From NCBI RefSeq assembly GCF_002858935.1, contig NZ_PJRT01000033.1, positions 310,001 to 374,000 on the forward strand: a DNA stretch of 64,000 nucleotides, given 5' to 3'. The notes under the pieces are model-generated. The model saw only the letters and a list, made by a program, of their open reading frames with translations. It was not told the origin of the DNA and searched no databases. This document shows positions 46,327-55,112 of the stretch, one piece after another. How positions within the stretch are numbered: the stretch's first letter is position 1; every line of letters starts with the position of its first letter. The DNA comes from Pantoea endophytica (GTDB lineage: Bacteria > Pseudomonadota > Gammaproteobacteria > Enterobacterales > Enterobacteriaceae). Both the position numbers and the translations under genes were made by a program.

Positions 46327-47748
46327 ATGACGGCACAACAGGCGGTTCAACAGGCCACCGCTTATTTTGACAGCGGGGAGTTTCAACGAATTTTGGCACG
46401 TCGCGTGGCGCAACGTACCGAAAGCCAGCGCGACGATCGTGACAGCGAATTACAGCGCTATTTGCAGGATGAGATCGGCCCGCAGCTGATCGCTCTGGGC
46501 TTCACGTTGCATTTCATCGACAACCCGGAAGCCGCTAATCGACCGTTCCTCGTGGCGGTACGCATTGAAGATCCCATGCTGCCAACCTTGCTCAGCTATG
46601 GTCACGGCGATGTGGTGTTTGGTAATGATGAAAACTGGCGCGACGGCTTATCGCCATGGCATATGGTTGAAGAGGGCGATCGCTGGTATGCGCGTGGCAG
46701 CGCAGATAATAAGGGCCAGCACTGCGTCAATCTGGCGGCGCTGGAGCAGGTGTTTGCGTTGCGCGGCGGTAGCCTGGGCTTTAACTGCAAAATACTGTTC
46801 GAGATGGGTGAAGAGATCAGCTCGCCAGGGCTGGCGCAGTTGTGCCAGCAGCATGGCGAACTGCTGCAAGCCGATCTGTTTATTGCTTCAGACGGTCCGC
46901 GTCTCAATGCGGTTCGTCCGACGCTGTTCCTGGGCTCACGCGGCGCGGTTAATTTCCGTTTGACCGTTAACGCGCGTGACAACGCTTATCACTCCGGCAA
47001 CTGGGGCGGATTGTTGAGCAATCCGGGTACGCAGTTGGCCAACGCCATCGCTTCGCTGGTCAACGCGCAGGGCGTGTTGCAGGTCGAGGCGCTGAAACCC
47101 AACTCTTTGACGCCGCAGGTGCGCGATATTCTCGGCGATATCGAGGTGGGCGGCATGCCGGGCGATCCCGATATCGACGTGAACTGGGGCGAGCCGGGAC
47201 TGACGCCAACCGAACGCCTGTATGGCTGGAACACGCTGGAAGTGTTGTCGTTTCTCACCGGCAATCCGGCGCGTCCAATGAATGCTATTCCGGGCAGCGC
47301 CACCGCCGTGTGTCAGCTGCGTTTTGTGGTGGGTACCGACTGGGAAAATCTCGCCCAGCATGTGCGCGCCCATCTGCATCAGCACGGTTTTGACTATGTG
47401 GAGGTGGAGTTTATGCGCGGATCGCCCGCGACACGCCTTGATCCCACCGATCCGCTGGTCAATTGGGTGCTGACCAGCATGGCGGAAACCAGCGGCAAGA
47501 AACCGGCGCTGCTGCCTAACCTCGGCGGCTCGCTGCCCAATGACGTGTTCTCCGACATTCTCGGTTTGCCGACCTTGTGGGTGCCGCACTCGTATCCAGC
47601 ATGCGGCCAGCATGGCGTCAATGAGCATATGTTGAAATCGATTGCCCGCGAAGGTTTGCAGATTATGACGCGTCTGCTGTGGGATCTCGGCGAGCAGGGA
47701 ACGGAACTGGTGGCGCAGCATCGTGCGCACGTTGGAGGTGGCCAATGA
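46327..47748 (+). CDS. M20 family metallopeptidase
   Basis: 473 residues from ATG 46327. Visible M20 sites: SYGHGDVVFG (His and Asp ligands), GSADNKGQH (bridging Asp), EMGEEISSPG (catalytic Glu and ligand), a C-terminal QHGVNEH (His ligand), and a lid domain in the middle. Length and the GHGD start resemble carnosinase/DapE-like enzymes acting on amide-linked amino acids. The last bases overlap the start of an MFS gene (ATGA), so uptake and hydrolysis of one substrate are coupled. Substrate unknown. Confidence 0.9.
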   Translation: MTAQQAVQQATAYFDSGEFQRILARRVAQRTESQRDDRDSELQRYLQDEIGPQLIALGFTLHFIDNPEAANRPFLVAVRIEDPMLPTLLSYGHGDVVFGNDENWRDGLSPWHMVEEGDRWYARGSADNKGQHCVNLAALEQVFALRGGSLGFNCKILFEMGEEISSPGLAQLCQQHGELLQADLFIASDGPRLNAVRPTLFLGSRGAVNFRLTVNARDNAYHSGNWGGLLSNPGTQLANAIASLVNAQGVLQVEALKPNSLTPQVRDILGDIEVGGMPGDPDIDVNWGEPGLTPTERLYGWNTLEVLSFLTGNPARPMNAIPGSATAVCQLRFVVGTDWENLAQHVRAHLHQHGFDYVEVEFMRGSPATRLDPTDPLVNWVLTSMAETSGKKPALLPNLGGSLPNDVFSDILGLPTLWVPHSYPACGQHGVNEHMLKSIAREGLQIMTRLLWDLGEQGTELVAQHRAHVGGGQ

Positions 47749-49019
47749 GTACATTAAATACCACGATGCCGTTGAACGCAGCGAAGCCCAATCTGCACAA
47801 AACGCTGTTCGCGACCTGTATCGGTAACGCGCTGGAGTGGTTTGATATCGCCGTGTACGGCTTTTTTGCCAGCTACATTGCGCATGCTTTCTTTCCTACC
47901 AGCGATCCGTCGGTTTCAATGTTGCTCACCTTTGGCAGTTTTGGTGTGTCATTCCTGATTCGTCCGCTAGGCGCGATTGTGCTGGGCAACTATGCCGATC
48001 GTCACGGTCGAAAAAAAGCGCTGCTGTTATCGATCAACCTGATGATGCTCGGCGGCGCGGTCATCACCTTTATGCCGAGCTACAGCAGCATTGGCCTGAT
48101 GGCACCGCTGCTGATTTTGCTGGCGCGTCTGGTGCAGGGTTTCTCCGCCGGGGGCGAATTTGGCAGCTCGACGGCGTTCCTGGTTGAACACTTCCCGGAG
48201 CGCAAAGCCTTTATCGCCAGCTGGCAGTTCGCCACGCAGGGCGCCAGTACGTTGATGGCGTCGGCATTTGGACTCGGACTGACGCAGATTCTCAGCGAAA
48301 GCCAGATTCAGGATTGGGGATGGCGTATTCCCTTCGCCTTCGGCCTGCTGATTGGCCCGCTGGGGATCTATATTCGACGTCACGTACATGAACCGGCGAG
48401 CTTTGCTGAGCACAAACCGGAAGCCGCGCCGCTGAAAAGCCTGTTTGGCCGCCAGAAGGAGTTGATGCTGTTGGCGATCGGCCTGATGGTGATTTCGACT
48501 GCGGTGAACTACATGCTGAACTATGTGCCGACTTACGCCACCAAAAATCTGCACCTGTCGGGCAGCGTGGCGTTTACTGCTACCTTGTTGGCGGGTGTGA
48601 TTTTGACGGTGGTCACGCCAATTATGGGGTTATGGGCCGAGCGGGTGGGGCGCGTGCCGCTGATGTGGGGATCGTTGATTTTGCTGATCGTCACCATCTA
48701 TCCGGCCTTTAAGCTGGTGGTTGATCACACCACGCCGACTACGTTGATTTTGCTGGTGTGCTGGATGGCGCTGCTGAAGTCGATCTACTTCTCAACGGTG
48801 CCGTCGGTGATGGCGGATCTGTTCCCGATGGGTACGCGCGCCAGCGGCATGGCGATCAGCTATAACGTGGCGGTTACGGTGTTTGGTGGCTTTGCACCGC
48901 TGATTTGTACACTGCTGATTAGCGTGACCGGCACCAGTCTGGCGCCCGGTTATTATCTGATGGCGATGTCGGTGTTAAGCGGCCTGGCGCTGCTGCGCAG
49001 CCAGAAACGGGTTTCATAA
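47745..49019 (+). CDS. MFS transporter, metabolite:H+ symporter family, coupled to the M20 peptidase
   Basis: 424 residues from the overlapping ATG 47745 (GGAGG seven bases upstream). The MHS signature TCIGNALEWFDIAVYGFFASY and NYADRHGRKKALLLS, twelve helices. This branch includes ProP, ShiA and KgtP. Its stop is followed by the structured inverted-repeat element. An in-frame ATG at 47679 inside the peptidase gene has no ribosome site. Confidence 0.88.
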   Translation: MSTLNTTMPLNAAKPNLHKTLFATCIGNALEWFDIAVYGFFASYIAHAFFPTSDPSVSMLLTFGSFGVSFLIRPLGAIVLGNYADRHGRKKALLLSINLMMLGGAVITFMPSYSSIGLMAPLLILLARLVQGFSAGGEFGSSTAFLVEHFPERKAFIASWQFATQGASTLMASAFGLGLTQILSESQIQDWGWRIPFAFGLLIGPLGIYIRRHVHEPASFAEHKPEAAPLKSLFGRQKELMLLAIGLMVISTAVNYMLNYVPTYATKNLHLSGSVAFTATLLAGVILTVVTPIMGLWAERVGRVPLMWGSLILLIVTIYPAFKLVVDHTTPTTLILLVCWMALLKSIYFSTVPSVMADLFPMGTRASGMAISYNVAVTVFGGFAPLICTLLISVTGTSLAPGYYLMAMSVLSGLALLRSQKRVS

Positions 49020-49027
49020 AGGTTTCA

Positions 49028-49051
49028 GGGTTACAGGGTTACAGGGTTACA
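49028..49051 (+). repeat. three tandem copies of GGGTTACA
   Basis: Perfect copies at 49028-49035, 49036-49043 and 49044-49051, preceded by a diverged GGTTTCA. It directly precedes the left 34-nt repeat. Confidence 0.9.
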
Positions 49052-49052
49052 G

Positions 49053-49086
49053 GTCGCCACTTATGGCGTAATGCTTGTCCGTTAAG
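49053..49086 (+). repeat. 34-nt repeat, left arm, pair B
   Basis: GTCGCCAC..., ending GTTAAG. Same element as 42129-42162. Inverted partner at 49581-49614 matches 29 of 34 bases. A flanking AAACC follows on both left copies or their inverted equivalents. Confidence 0.8.
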
Positions 49087-49580
49087 AAACCATTTTGCTT
49101 TAAATCTGGTGCGGGCTCTGACACATCTGCTGCGTCATGGGCCGTCCTCGCGCCGCTAACGCGGTGCCTTCGGCTTCCACGTCGTGCCAACGGACCGTTC
49201 GCGGATCGGCCGTCCTGGCCGCCCCGAACTGCCTCACGCATCCATGCGTGAGGCTCCTGGCCCAACGTAAAAGCCTCAGCGCTGCGGATAGCCCTTTTGC
49301 CGCAGCAGACGCGCCAGAGCCTCTGGCAAATGTGCCCTTTTCAGAAACACGCACTGAAGCTTTAAAGCAGGCCGGGGGCACTTTTGGGCAGGCATTCCGC
49401 AGCGCTGAACGAAGCGAGGAAGCCAGGAGAGCCCGCAGGACGCGGGCGAAAGGTGGAGCCGGGACAAGGACGTCCCGTCTCCACCGGTCCGTCAGGCAGA
49501 CGAGCGAAGTGAAGGTACCGCGCTAGCGGCGCGAGGACCGCCGGACCAAAAGTGCCACCGGCCTGCGCCCTCGTCGTTGG
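49087..49580. other. large structured non-coding element (candidate ncRNA or mobile element)
   Basis: GC-rich 494-bp payload between inverted 34-nt repeats. Pairings nest from outside in: 49145-49171 with 49511-49537 (25 of 27 match), 49174-49177 with 49506-49509, 49181-49197 with 49485-49501 (7+4+3 pairs with small bulges), 49254-49261 with 49422-49429 (8 perfect), 49276-49288 with 49396-49408 (13 perfect). Local hairpins: 49231-49254, 49313-49327, 49332-49381, 49431-49447 and 49452-49485. One 20-nt segment, 49368-49387, is also complementary at 19 of 20 positions to 49546-49565, which crosses the nest, so it means a pseudoknot or a switch. Short frames here are arginine/proline-rich, lack good ribosome sites and look spurious. 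No family I know is recognised. Confidence 0.7.
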
Positions 49581-49614
49581 CTTAATTGACAAGCATTACG
49601 CCATGAATGGCGAT
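49581..49614 (-). repeat. 34-nt repeat, right arm, pair B
   Basis: CTTAATTGAC...ATGGCGAT, the inverted partner of 49053-49086. It ends two bases before the aldA stop codon, so the element fills the whole gap between the two convergent genes. Confidence 0.8.
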
Positions 49615-49615
49615 C

Positions 49616-51052
49616 CTACGAGAACTGCAAATATGCCACGTGCGTCTGTAAGAACTCTTCCAAACCGTGACGGCCATCAGCACCGCCAATGCCCGATTTA
49701 CGCCAGCCCGCATGGAAACCTTGCATCGCTTCGAAATTCTCGCGGTTGATATAGGTTTCTCCAAATTTCAACTTACGCAGGGCAACCATCGCGGTGTTGA
49801 GGTTCTGAGTGTAAATCGATGAGGTCAGACCATATTCACAGTCATTCGCCAGCGCTATGGCTTCATCAAGGGTTCTAAAGGTCATTACTGGCAGCACCGG
49901 ACCAAAAATCTCTTGCTGCATGATCTCCATATCCTGACGCACGCCCGTGATAATGGTTGGCTCAAAATAGAAGCCTTTGCTGCCTGCACGCTTCCCGCCT
50001 AGCACTACTTTGCCGCCATCCGCGACCGCGTTCGCCACTTTCTGCTCAACGCGTTCCAGCGCGGCCGCAGTGATTAGCGGCCCCATATCGATATCGTTTT
50101 GCTCGGCCGGATTACCAAACTTCACCTGCTGCATGGCGGCAGTCAGCGCGCTGATAAAGCGGTCGTAGATGCCTTCCTGCACGTAAACGCGCTCAGCACA
50201 GTTACACACCTGTCCGGTGTTGATCACGCGAGAGCTAACAATCGCTTTAACCGCCAGATCGAGATCGGCATCATCCATGACGATGGCTGGCGCTTTTCCG
50301 CCCAGTTCAAGCGAGACTTTGGTGACGTTTTTCGCTGCGGCTTCCATGGTGGCGATACCGGCGTTGACGCTGCCGGTCAGACTGACTAAGCCGACTTTCG
50401 GGTTGCCTGCCAGCTCCTGGCCAATCTCCGGGCCATAGCCGTAAACAAAGTTGATCACGCCTTTCGGCAGACCAATTTCATGGATGATGTGCGCAAAAAT
50501 CGCCGCATTGTTAGGCGTCAGCTCACTTGGCTTGATAACAATAGTATTGCCGGTTACCAGCGCGGGCGCGGCTTTACGTGCAATCAGGAAGAAGGGAAAG
50601 TTCCACGGCAGAATGCCGGTGGTGACGCCAATCGCTTTCCTGAACACAAAGATGTTTTCGTTGGGACGATCGCTATTAACGATCTCGCCATCATAACGGC
50701 GTGCCCATTCGGCCATGTACTCAAGATAATCAGCTGTAAACAGTACTTCAGTTTGCGCCAGACCCTGGGTTTTGCCGCCTTCGGCGACGATAGTGGCGGT
50801 CAGTTCTGGTTCACGCTGACGAATAGCGACGGCAATTTTGCGCAGCCAGTTGCCGCGTTCAACGGCGGGGAGCGCTTCCCAATCCGGCTGCGCCACTTCA
50901 GCAGCGTCGATGGCCTGCGCGGCGTCGTGTTTACTGCCTTCCGGCACGCGCGAAAGTAATGCCTCAGTTGCTGGGTTAATCACTTCTATCCACTTATCGT
51001 TCTGATCGGCAACAAACGCGCCATTAATATAATGTTGATGGTGTGTTGTCAT
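49616..51052 (-). CDS. aldA: lactaldehyde/glycolaldehyde dehydrogenase AldA
   Basis: 478 residues, E. coli length. NAD-dependent oxidation of L-lactaldehyde (from L-rhamnose or L-fucose) to L-lactate. Features: GILPWNFPFFLIARK, KPSELTPN, the NAD loop SLTGSVNAG, general base Glu249 in LELGGKAP, catalytic Cys283 in GQVC. The ATG at 51052 was chosen because MTTHHQHYINGAFVADQ fits the family; the longer frame does not. The rha genes start 1 kb away, which gives the enzyme an obvious metabolic partner. Confidence 0.95.
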   Translation of the reverse strand: MTTHHQHYINGAFVADQNDKWIEVINPATEALLSRVPEGSKHDAAQAIDAAEVAQPDWEALPAVERGNWLRKIAVAIRQREPELTATIVAEGGKTQGLAQTEVLFTADYLEYMAEWARRYDGEIVNSDRPNENIFVFRKAIGVTTGILPWNFPFFLIARKAAPALVTGNTIVIKPSELTPNNAAIFAHIIHEIGLPKGVINFVYGYGPEIGQELAGNPKVGLVSLTGSVNAGIATMEAAAKNVTKVSLELGGKAPAIVMDDADLDLAVKAIVSSRVINTGQVCNCAERVYVQEGIYDRFISALTAAMQQVKFGNPAEQNDIDMGPLITAAALERVEQKVANAVADGGKVVLGGKRAGSKGFYFEPTIITGVRQDMEIMQQEIFGPVLPVMTFRTLDEAIALANDCEYGLTSSIYTQNLNTAMVALRKLKFGETYINRENFEAMQGFHAGWRKSGIGGADGRHGLEEFLQTHVAYLQFS

Positions 51053-51253
51053 GTGCAGGTTCTCCGCGATCGGTTTCGTTAAAGATTTGTGAATTGCAGA
51101 GTGAAACAGATCAGGGCATAGCACCTTTTTGCTATTGCCAATGCAACTTGTGGGATGGCAAAGAAGGGAAGAACAACACGACAGACGCAGCATTCCTGGC
51201 GAAATGCCGCGCTTTCAGCGGCTTAGCAGTGATTTAAGGTATGTTAAAAAATG

Positions 51254-51352
51254 TCAGGAACCTGGCATCGCCGCGCCGCTGACAATAAACCACGCCAAAA
51301 AACTGACGCCAGCAATGATGATGGCAATAGGGAAAAGCAGTCCGATTTTCAT
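51254..51352 (-). CDS. yoaK: small membrane protein YoaK-like (32 aa)
   Basis: 33 codons from ATG 51352 to TGA: MKIGLLFPIAIIIAGVSF then LAWFIVSGAAMPGS. One membrane helix; nearly the same pattern as E. coli YoaK (R/K-IG-x-x-FP, LAWF, A-x-PG). GGGA ribosome site upstream. 14 bp after the 107-residue gene on the same strand, so likely cotranscribed. Too short for usual gene calling. Role unknown. Confidence 0.8.
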   Translation of the reverse strand: MKIGLLFPIAIIIAGVSFLAWFIVSGAAMPGS

Positions 51353-51366
51353 AGTCATCCCGAGAG

Positions 51367-51690
51367 TTAAGCGATCTGCACGATCGCGCGATGGGTTTTC
51401 ATCATACTGAACAGCTGGAATTGCGTGGCGTCGTCGACCTGACGCAGATGCTCACCTTTCTGATAATGAATCGCATGAACGTGACCCAGCTGTCGCCACA
51501 CCACAATCACCGAAGCCAGCAGGGCGCAATTCTCCTCGCTCTGCACGCAATCCAGCGTGGCGTAATGTGCTTCATCTAATCCATTAATAAAGACGTTCAG
51601 CGCCTGCGCCGGCACGATGGCCCGGATGTCATCCAGCATCACGCGGCTCACCGATTGTGACAGCAACAGTCGCAATCTTTTGGTATTCAT
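51367..51690 (-). CDS. hypothetical protein, 107 aa
   Basis: I do not recognise this family. From ATG 51690 (AAGGATTG upstream): MNTKRLRLLLSQSVSRVMLDD, then NVFINGLDEAHYATLDCVQSEENCALLASVIVVWRQ. A soluble alpha/beta protein with two cysteines spaced about 11 apart. It is upstream of the YoaK-like gene and divergent from rhaT. A longer in-frame start at 51780 lacks a ribosome site. Confidence 0.65.
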   Translation of the reverse strand: MNTKRLRLLLSQSVSRVMLDDIRAIVPAQALNVFINGLDEAHYATLDCVQSEENCALLASVIVVWRQLGHVHAIHYQKGEHLRQVDDATQFQLFSMMKTHRAIVQIA

Positions 51691-52056
51691 CTCAATCCTT
51701 CGTCCTGATGATTTTCCCAACGTTATACGGATTAAACGCCTGCGGGGAAAGTCTGGTACGCGGCTTTGTGTGACTGCCATGTTAACTGTTGCAGTGGCAG
51801 TGAATCAAAAACTGTGCTGATCGGCACAGCATAATAGAAAAATATGTTGAAGAATAAGCCACTTATAAAAATCACCCCGTGACCTGCCTGCGAATGCGAT
51901 TTTGTGATCCTTATGTTGACGACCCACCGAATTTTGCCAGCAACCTCCGCTTTCCGGCAGCCATCCAAAGGCTGACGAAAAGCTGCCCACCGTAGACTGC
52001 CGGTAATCGGGAAACCGCCGGTTTCCTGTTGGCCTCAACCTTACGAAGGAATAACA
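51691..52056. promoter_or_regulatory. 366-bp divergent gap before rhaT
   Basis: No gene seen. TGTGC-TGATCG-GCACA at 51813-51828 is a symmetric CRP-like site (8 of 10 half-site bases). A hairpin GGAAACC/GGTTTCC at 52010-52026 with a three-base loop lies in the rhaT leader, 30 bp before its start. CAGTGGCAGTGAAT at 51792-51805 resembles the RhaS half-site seen before rhaB, but only loosely. Confidence 0.45.
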
Positions 52057-53091
52057 ATGAACAGTGCCATCATTGCAGGTATTTTCTGGCATCTGGTGGG
52101 TGCCGCCAGTGCCGCCTGTTTTTATGCTCCATTTAAGCAGGTGAAAAAGTGGTCCTGGGAAACGATGTGGTCAGTAGGCGGCGTTATGTCGTGGCTGATT
52201 CTTCCCTGGGCAGTCAGTGCGGTATTACTGCCGAACTTCTGGGCGTATTACGGCAGCTTTAGTTTCTCTCAACTGATGCCGGTATTTCTGTTTGGTGCCA
52301 TGTGGGGCATCGGTAACATCAACTATGGTTTGACCATGCGCTACCTCGGGATGTCGATGGGCATTGGTATTGCCATCGGTATCACGTTAGTGGTGGGAAC
52401 CTTGATGACGCCGCTGCTGCAGGGCCGCTTTGTCGAGCTATTCAGCTCACCCGGCGGACGCATGACGCTGCTCGGCGTGTTAGTTGCCCTGATCGGCGTA
52501 GGGATTGTATCGCGTGCCGGTCTGTTAAAAGAGCGGGCGCTGGGCATCAACGCCGAAGAGTTCAACCTGAAAAAAGGGCTGATTCTGGCCGTGATGTGCG
52601 GCATCTTCTCGGCCGGCATGTCGTTTGCGATGGATGCCGCCAAGCCGATGCACGAAGCCGCAGCCAATCTGGGTATCAATCCACTCTATGTTGCGTTGCC
52701 AAGCTATGTGGTGATTATGGGCGGTGGTGCGTTAATCAATCTGGCTTACTGCTTTATCCGTCTGGCGGTAAAAACCGATATTTCTGTACGCCGTGATTTC
52801 TCCGTCGCTAAACCAATGCTGCTGGCCAATATCGCGTTTGCCGTGCTGGGCGGCACCATGTGGTATCTGCAGTTCTTCTTCTACGCCTGGGGACACGCCA
52901 AAATTCCGGCACAGTATGACTTCATCAGCTGGATGCTGCATATGAGCCTCTACGTGCTGTGCGGTGGATTGGTTGGTCTGGTACTAAAAGAGTGGAAATC
53001 GGCGGGTCAACGTCCGGTTCGCGTTCTCTCGCTGGGTTGTGTGGTGATTATCATTGCTGCCAACATCGTTGGATTAGGCATGGCAGCCTGA
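52057..53091 (+). CDS. rhaT: L-rhamnose:H+ symporter
   Basis: 344 residues, ten membrane helices, close to E. coli RhaT throughout ([39 protein letters not shown] start, [25 protein letters not shown]). Imports L-rhamnose with a proton. RBS GAAGGA. Convergent with rhaR across a shared hairpin, the same arrangement as in E. coli. Confidence 0.97.
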   Translation: MNSAIIAGIFWHLVGAASAACFYAPFKQVKKWSWETMWSVGGVMSWLILPWAVSAVLLPNFWAYYGSFSFSQLMPVFLFGAMWGIGNINYGLTMRYLGMSMGIGIAIGITLVVGTLMTPLLQGRFVELFSSPGGRMTLLGVLVALIGVGIVSRAGLLKERALGINAEEFNLKKGLILAVMCGIFSAGMSFAMDAAKPMHEAAANLGINPLYVALPSYVVIMGGGALINLAYCFIRLAVKTDISVRRDFSVAKPMLLANIAFAVLGGTMWYLQFFFYAWGHAKIPAQYDFISWMLHMSLYVLCGGLVGLVLKEWKSAGQRPVRVLSLGCVVIIIAANIVGLGMAA

Positions 53092-53097
53092 TGTAAA

Positions 53098-53124
53098 GCC
53101 TGACGCCGCTACGGCACGTCAGGC
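53098..53124. terminator. shared hairpin between rhaT and rhaR ends
   Basis: Eight perfect pairs GCCTGACG (53098-53105) and CGTCAGGC (53117-53124), loop of eleven. The T tracts are weak on both sides. It overlaps the rhaR stop. Confidence 0.65.
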
Positions 53125-53985
53125 CTTCACTTTCTCTGCTGAGAATTCACGCTGCGGCAGGAAACGCTGCCGCCACGCGCTCGGCGTTAAACCGGTTTCC
53201 CGCGTAAACACCACCGAAAAGTAGTTACTGTCATCGAAGCCGCAACGCGCGGCCACTTCACTGATTAAGCAATCCTGCGTCCGCAGCAGATATTTCGCCT
53301 GACACAGCTGTAGTTGCCGCAGATAGTGTCCCACGGTCATACCGGTTTGCTGGCGAAACAGTTGCTTCAACGCACGCTCGCTCAACTGATTCTGCTGGCA
53401 GAACACTGCCAAATCGAATGGACGGCTGATGGCACCTTGCAGCGCCGACATTAGCAGATCTAATTGTTCTCCTTCAGGTAATGCCCAGGGCCGATCGGCA
53501 GCATAACCGTGACGGCGCAGAATCAATGCTAATTGCAAAAACAGCGCCTCAGAGAGTTGAATCGATAGCGAATCACTTTTGCGGCTTTCGCGTTCCAGCT
53601 GGCTAATCACACCGCGCGCTAACGCCATCCCGCGGGTGGTCAAACGCCAGCAGCCCGGCGAATTTTCTTCTTGCGGCGGCAACAACTGGCTCCAGTCAAG
53701 GCCAAGACGAAAGCGATCGCGGCAGTAAAGAATGTTATCCAGCGCCAAATCGTTGACGCTGTCATAGCTGTGGCAGTCGTTATCGTGAATGTAAAAAACG
53801 TCGCCGCAGGTTACCAACCATGGACGATCGTTCAACACATGCAGGCCGTTACCGCGCCAGACGATAACGATTTCACTGAATTCATGACGGTGCGGAGGAA
53901 AGGAGGGCTGCGGCATGCGCTCGGCCACCGCAATCGGCAGATTGGAGGCCGGAAAATAGTCTTCCCGCGTTAAGATCAGCGACAT
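53119..53985 (-). CDS. rhaR: AraC family rhamnose regulator RhaR
   Basis: 288 residues: N-terminal cupin sensor ([28 protein letters not shown]) and C-terminal double helix-turn-helix ([33 protein letters not shown]). RhaR binds rhamnose and activates rhaSR. Follows rhaS by 15 bp; assigned as RhaR by its place distal to rhaB and by sequence. Confidence 0.93.
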   Translation of the reverse strand: MSLILTREDYFPASNLPIAVAERMPQPSFPPHRHEFSEIVIVWRGNGLHVLNDRPWLVTCGDVFYIHDNDCHSYDSVNDLALDNILYCRDRFRLGLDWSQLLPPQEENSPGCWRLTTRGMALARGVISQLERESRKSDSLSIQLSEALFLQLALILRRHGYAADRPWALPEGEQLDLLMSALQGAISRPFDLAVFCQQNQLSERALKQLFRQQTGMTVGHYLRQLQLCQAKYLLRTQDCLISEVAARCGFDDSNYFSVVFTRETGLTPSAWRQRFLPQREFSAEKVKA

Positions 53986-54000
53986 GAGGAAACGCTCCAG

Positions 54001-54822
54001 TTATAGCATCTGCTGGCGCTCCGCTCTGGGCGCACAGCCAAATTCCCGCCGGAACAGCGTGGAGAAGTGATTGCTGTCACCAAATCCACACTGGTAGGCG
54101 ATGTCTGTAATGCGCATATCGCTATGACGCAGTAAATGCCGCGCCTGTAACAGGCGAAGCCGATTAAGGTAACGCTGCGGTGTATTACCGGTTTGCTGCT
54201 TCATCTGGCGGTGCAGAGTGCGCAGCGACAATGAAAAACGATCGGCTAATGCATCCCACACAATCTCTTCACTGTAGTGCTCATTGAGCCAGTCGAGCAA
54301 CCGATGTAAGCGTGCTTCCTGATCCTGTAATTGATCGTTGTGAGCCGCTTCGCGCAACAACACCAGCAGTTGCAGAAAAAGTTGCTCCTGGCGTGCGTGA
54401 CGTTCCAGTGACCACACATCTTGCTGCTTCATCTGTGTAACGATTTGCAGCGCCTGCGCCATCACCTTGTGATTAATGCGCCAGTGCGACGCGTAGTGAT
54501 CCTCTTCTTCGCGCGGCAGGAGCGCCTGCAAACCCGAGAGAAAACGAAATGACGCCGGACTGCGATACAGCACGTTGGTCAGGCACAAATTTTCCGTTTG
54601 CTCATAAAGATGACGATCGTGATCGCGCACAAAGCATACGCATCCTGCGGATAAAGCTTGTGGCTGACCGTTAAACACATGAATGCCAGAACCGTGTTCC
54701 ACCAACACGATTTCATGGAAATCATGATGGTGCTCCGGAAATGCCTGCTGCGGCACACGCGGCTCGATGGCGATGGCGTAATTCCCTTCAGGGAAGAAAT
54801 CTGCGATATGTAGAACGGTCAT
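54001..54822 (-). CDS. rhaS: AraC family rhamnose regulator RhaS
   Basis: 273 residues from ATG 54822; the longer frame is not needed because [22 protein letters not shown] is the family start. Cupin domain [30 protein letters not shown]-binding part [23 protein letters not shown] and [24 protein letters not shown]. RhaS with rhamnose activates rhaBAD and rhaT. First gene of rhaSR, divergent from rhaB over a 290-bp control region. Confidence 0.95.
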   Translation of the reverse strand: MTVLHIADFFPEGNYAIAIEPRVPQQAFPEHHHDFHEIVLVEHGSGIHVFNGQPQALSAGCVCFVRDHDRHLYEQTENLCLTNVLYRSPASFRFLSGLQALLPREEEDHYASHWRINHKVMAQALQIVTQMKQQDVWSLERHARQEQLFLQLLVLLREAAHNDQLQDQEARLHRLLDWLNEHYSEEIVWDALADRFSLSLRTLHRQMKQQTGNTPQRYLNRLRLLQARHLLRHSDMRITDIAYQCGFGDSNHFSTLFRREFGCAPRAERQQML

Positions 54823-54987
54823 GATTCGCCTCTTAATTAACTCAACCGTTGCCGAGTCTACGCAGGCGCCCCGCACCTTACCTTGAATTTTCATCTTAGT
54901 GACGCAGGAAAATGGCTAATTTTTCAAGATCTCACCGGCGATTGACAGAAATGCGGCAAGGCTCACATCTCGCCACTTGTGTGGTTC

Positions 54988-55003
54988 TGTGAGCTTTCTC
55001 ACG
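54988..55003 (+). promoter_or_regulatory. CRP-like site in the rhaS-rhaB control region
   Basis: TGTGA-GCTTTC-TCACG, nine of ten bases of the CRP core TGTGA-N6-TCACA. About 110 bp upstream of rhaB; cAMP-CRP supports RhaS activation in E. coli. Confidence 0.8.
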
Positions 55004-55018
55004 AACTTCTTTGTCAGC

Positions 55019-55060
55019 CTGCCAGTGACTATTACGCACTGGCAGTAAGGGGAAGGTGGC
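55019..55060 (+). promoter_or_regulatory. candidate RhaS-binding inverted repeat before rhaB
   Basis: CTGCCAGTG (55019-55027) and CACTGGCAG (55037-55045) are perfect inverted arms nine apart; the right half continues TAAGGGGAAGG, which resembles the E. coli RhaS half-site CAGTAACGAGAAGG next to the -35. TAATCT near 55078 may be the -10. Confidence 0.65.
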
Positions 55061-55112
55061 AAAAAGCGGAGATTTCTAATCTGTAGTCATCTCATTACAG
55101 GAAGAACACGCC

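Noticed and set aside
49137..49526. 129-residue plus-strand frame across the structured element, and shorter minus-strand frames
   Set aside because: Low-complexity Arg/Pro/Ala composition from GC-rich hairpins, no convincing ribosome site, no recognisable domain.
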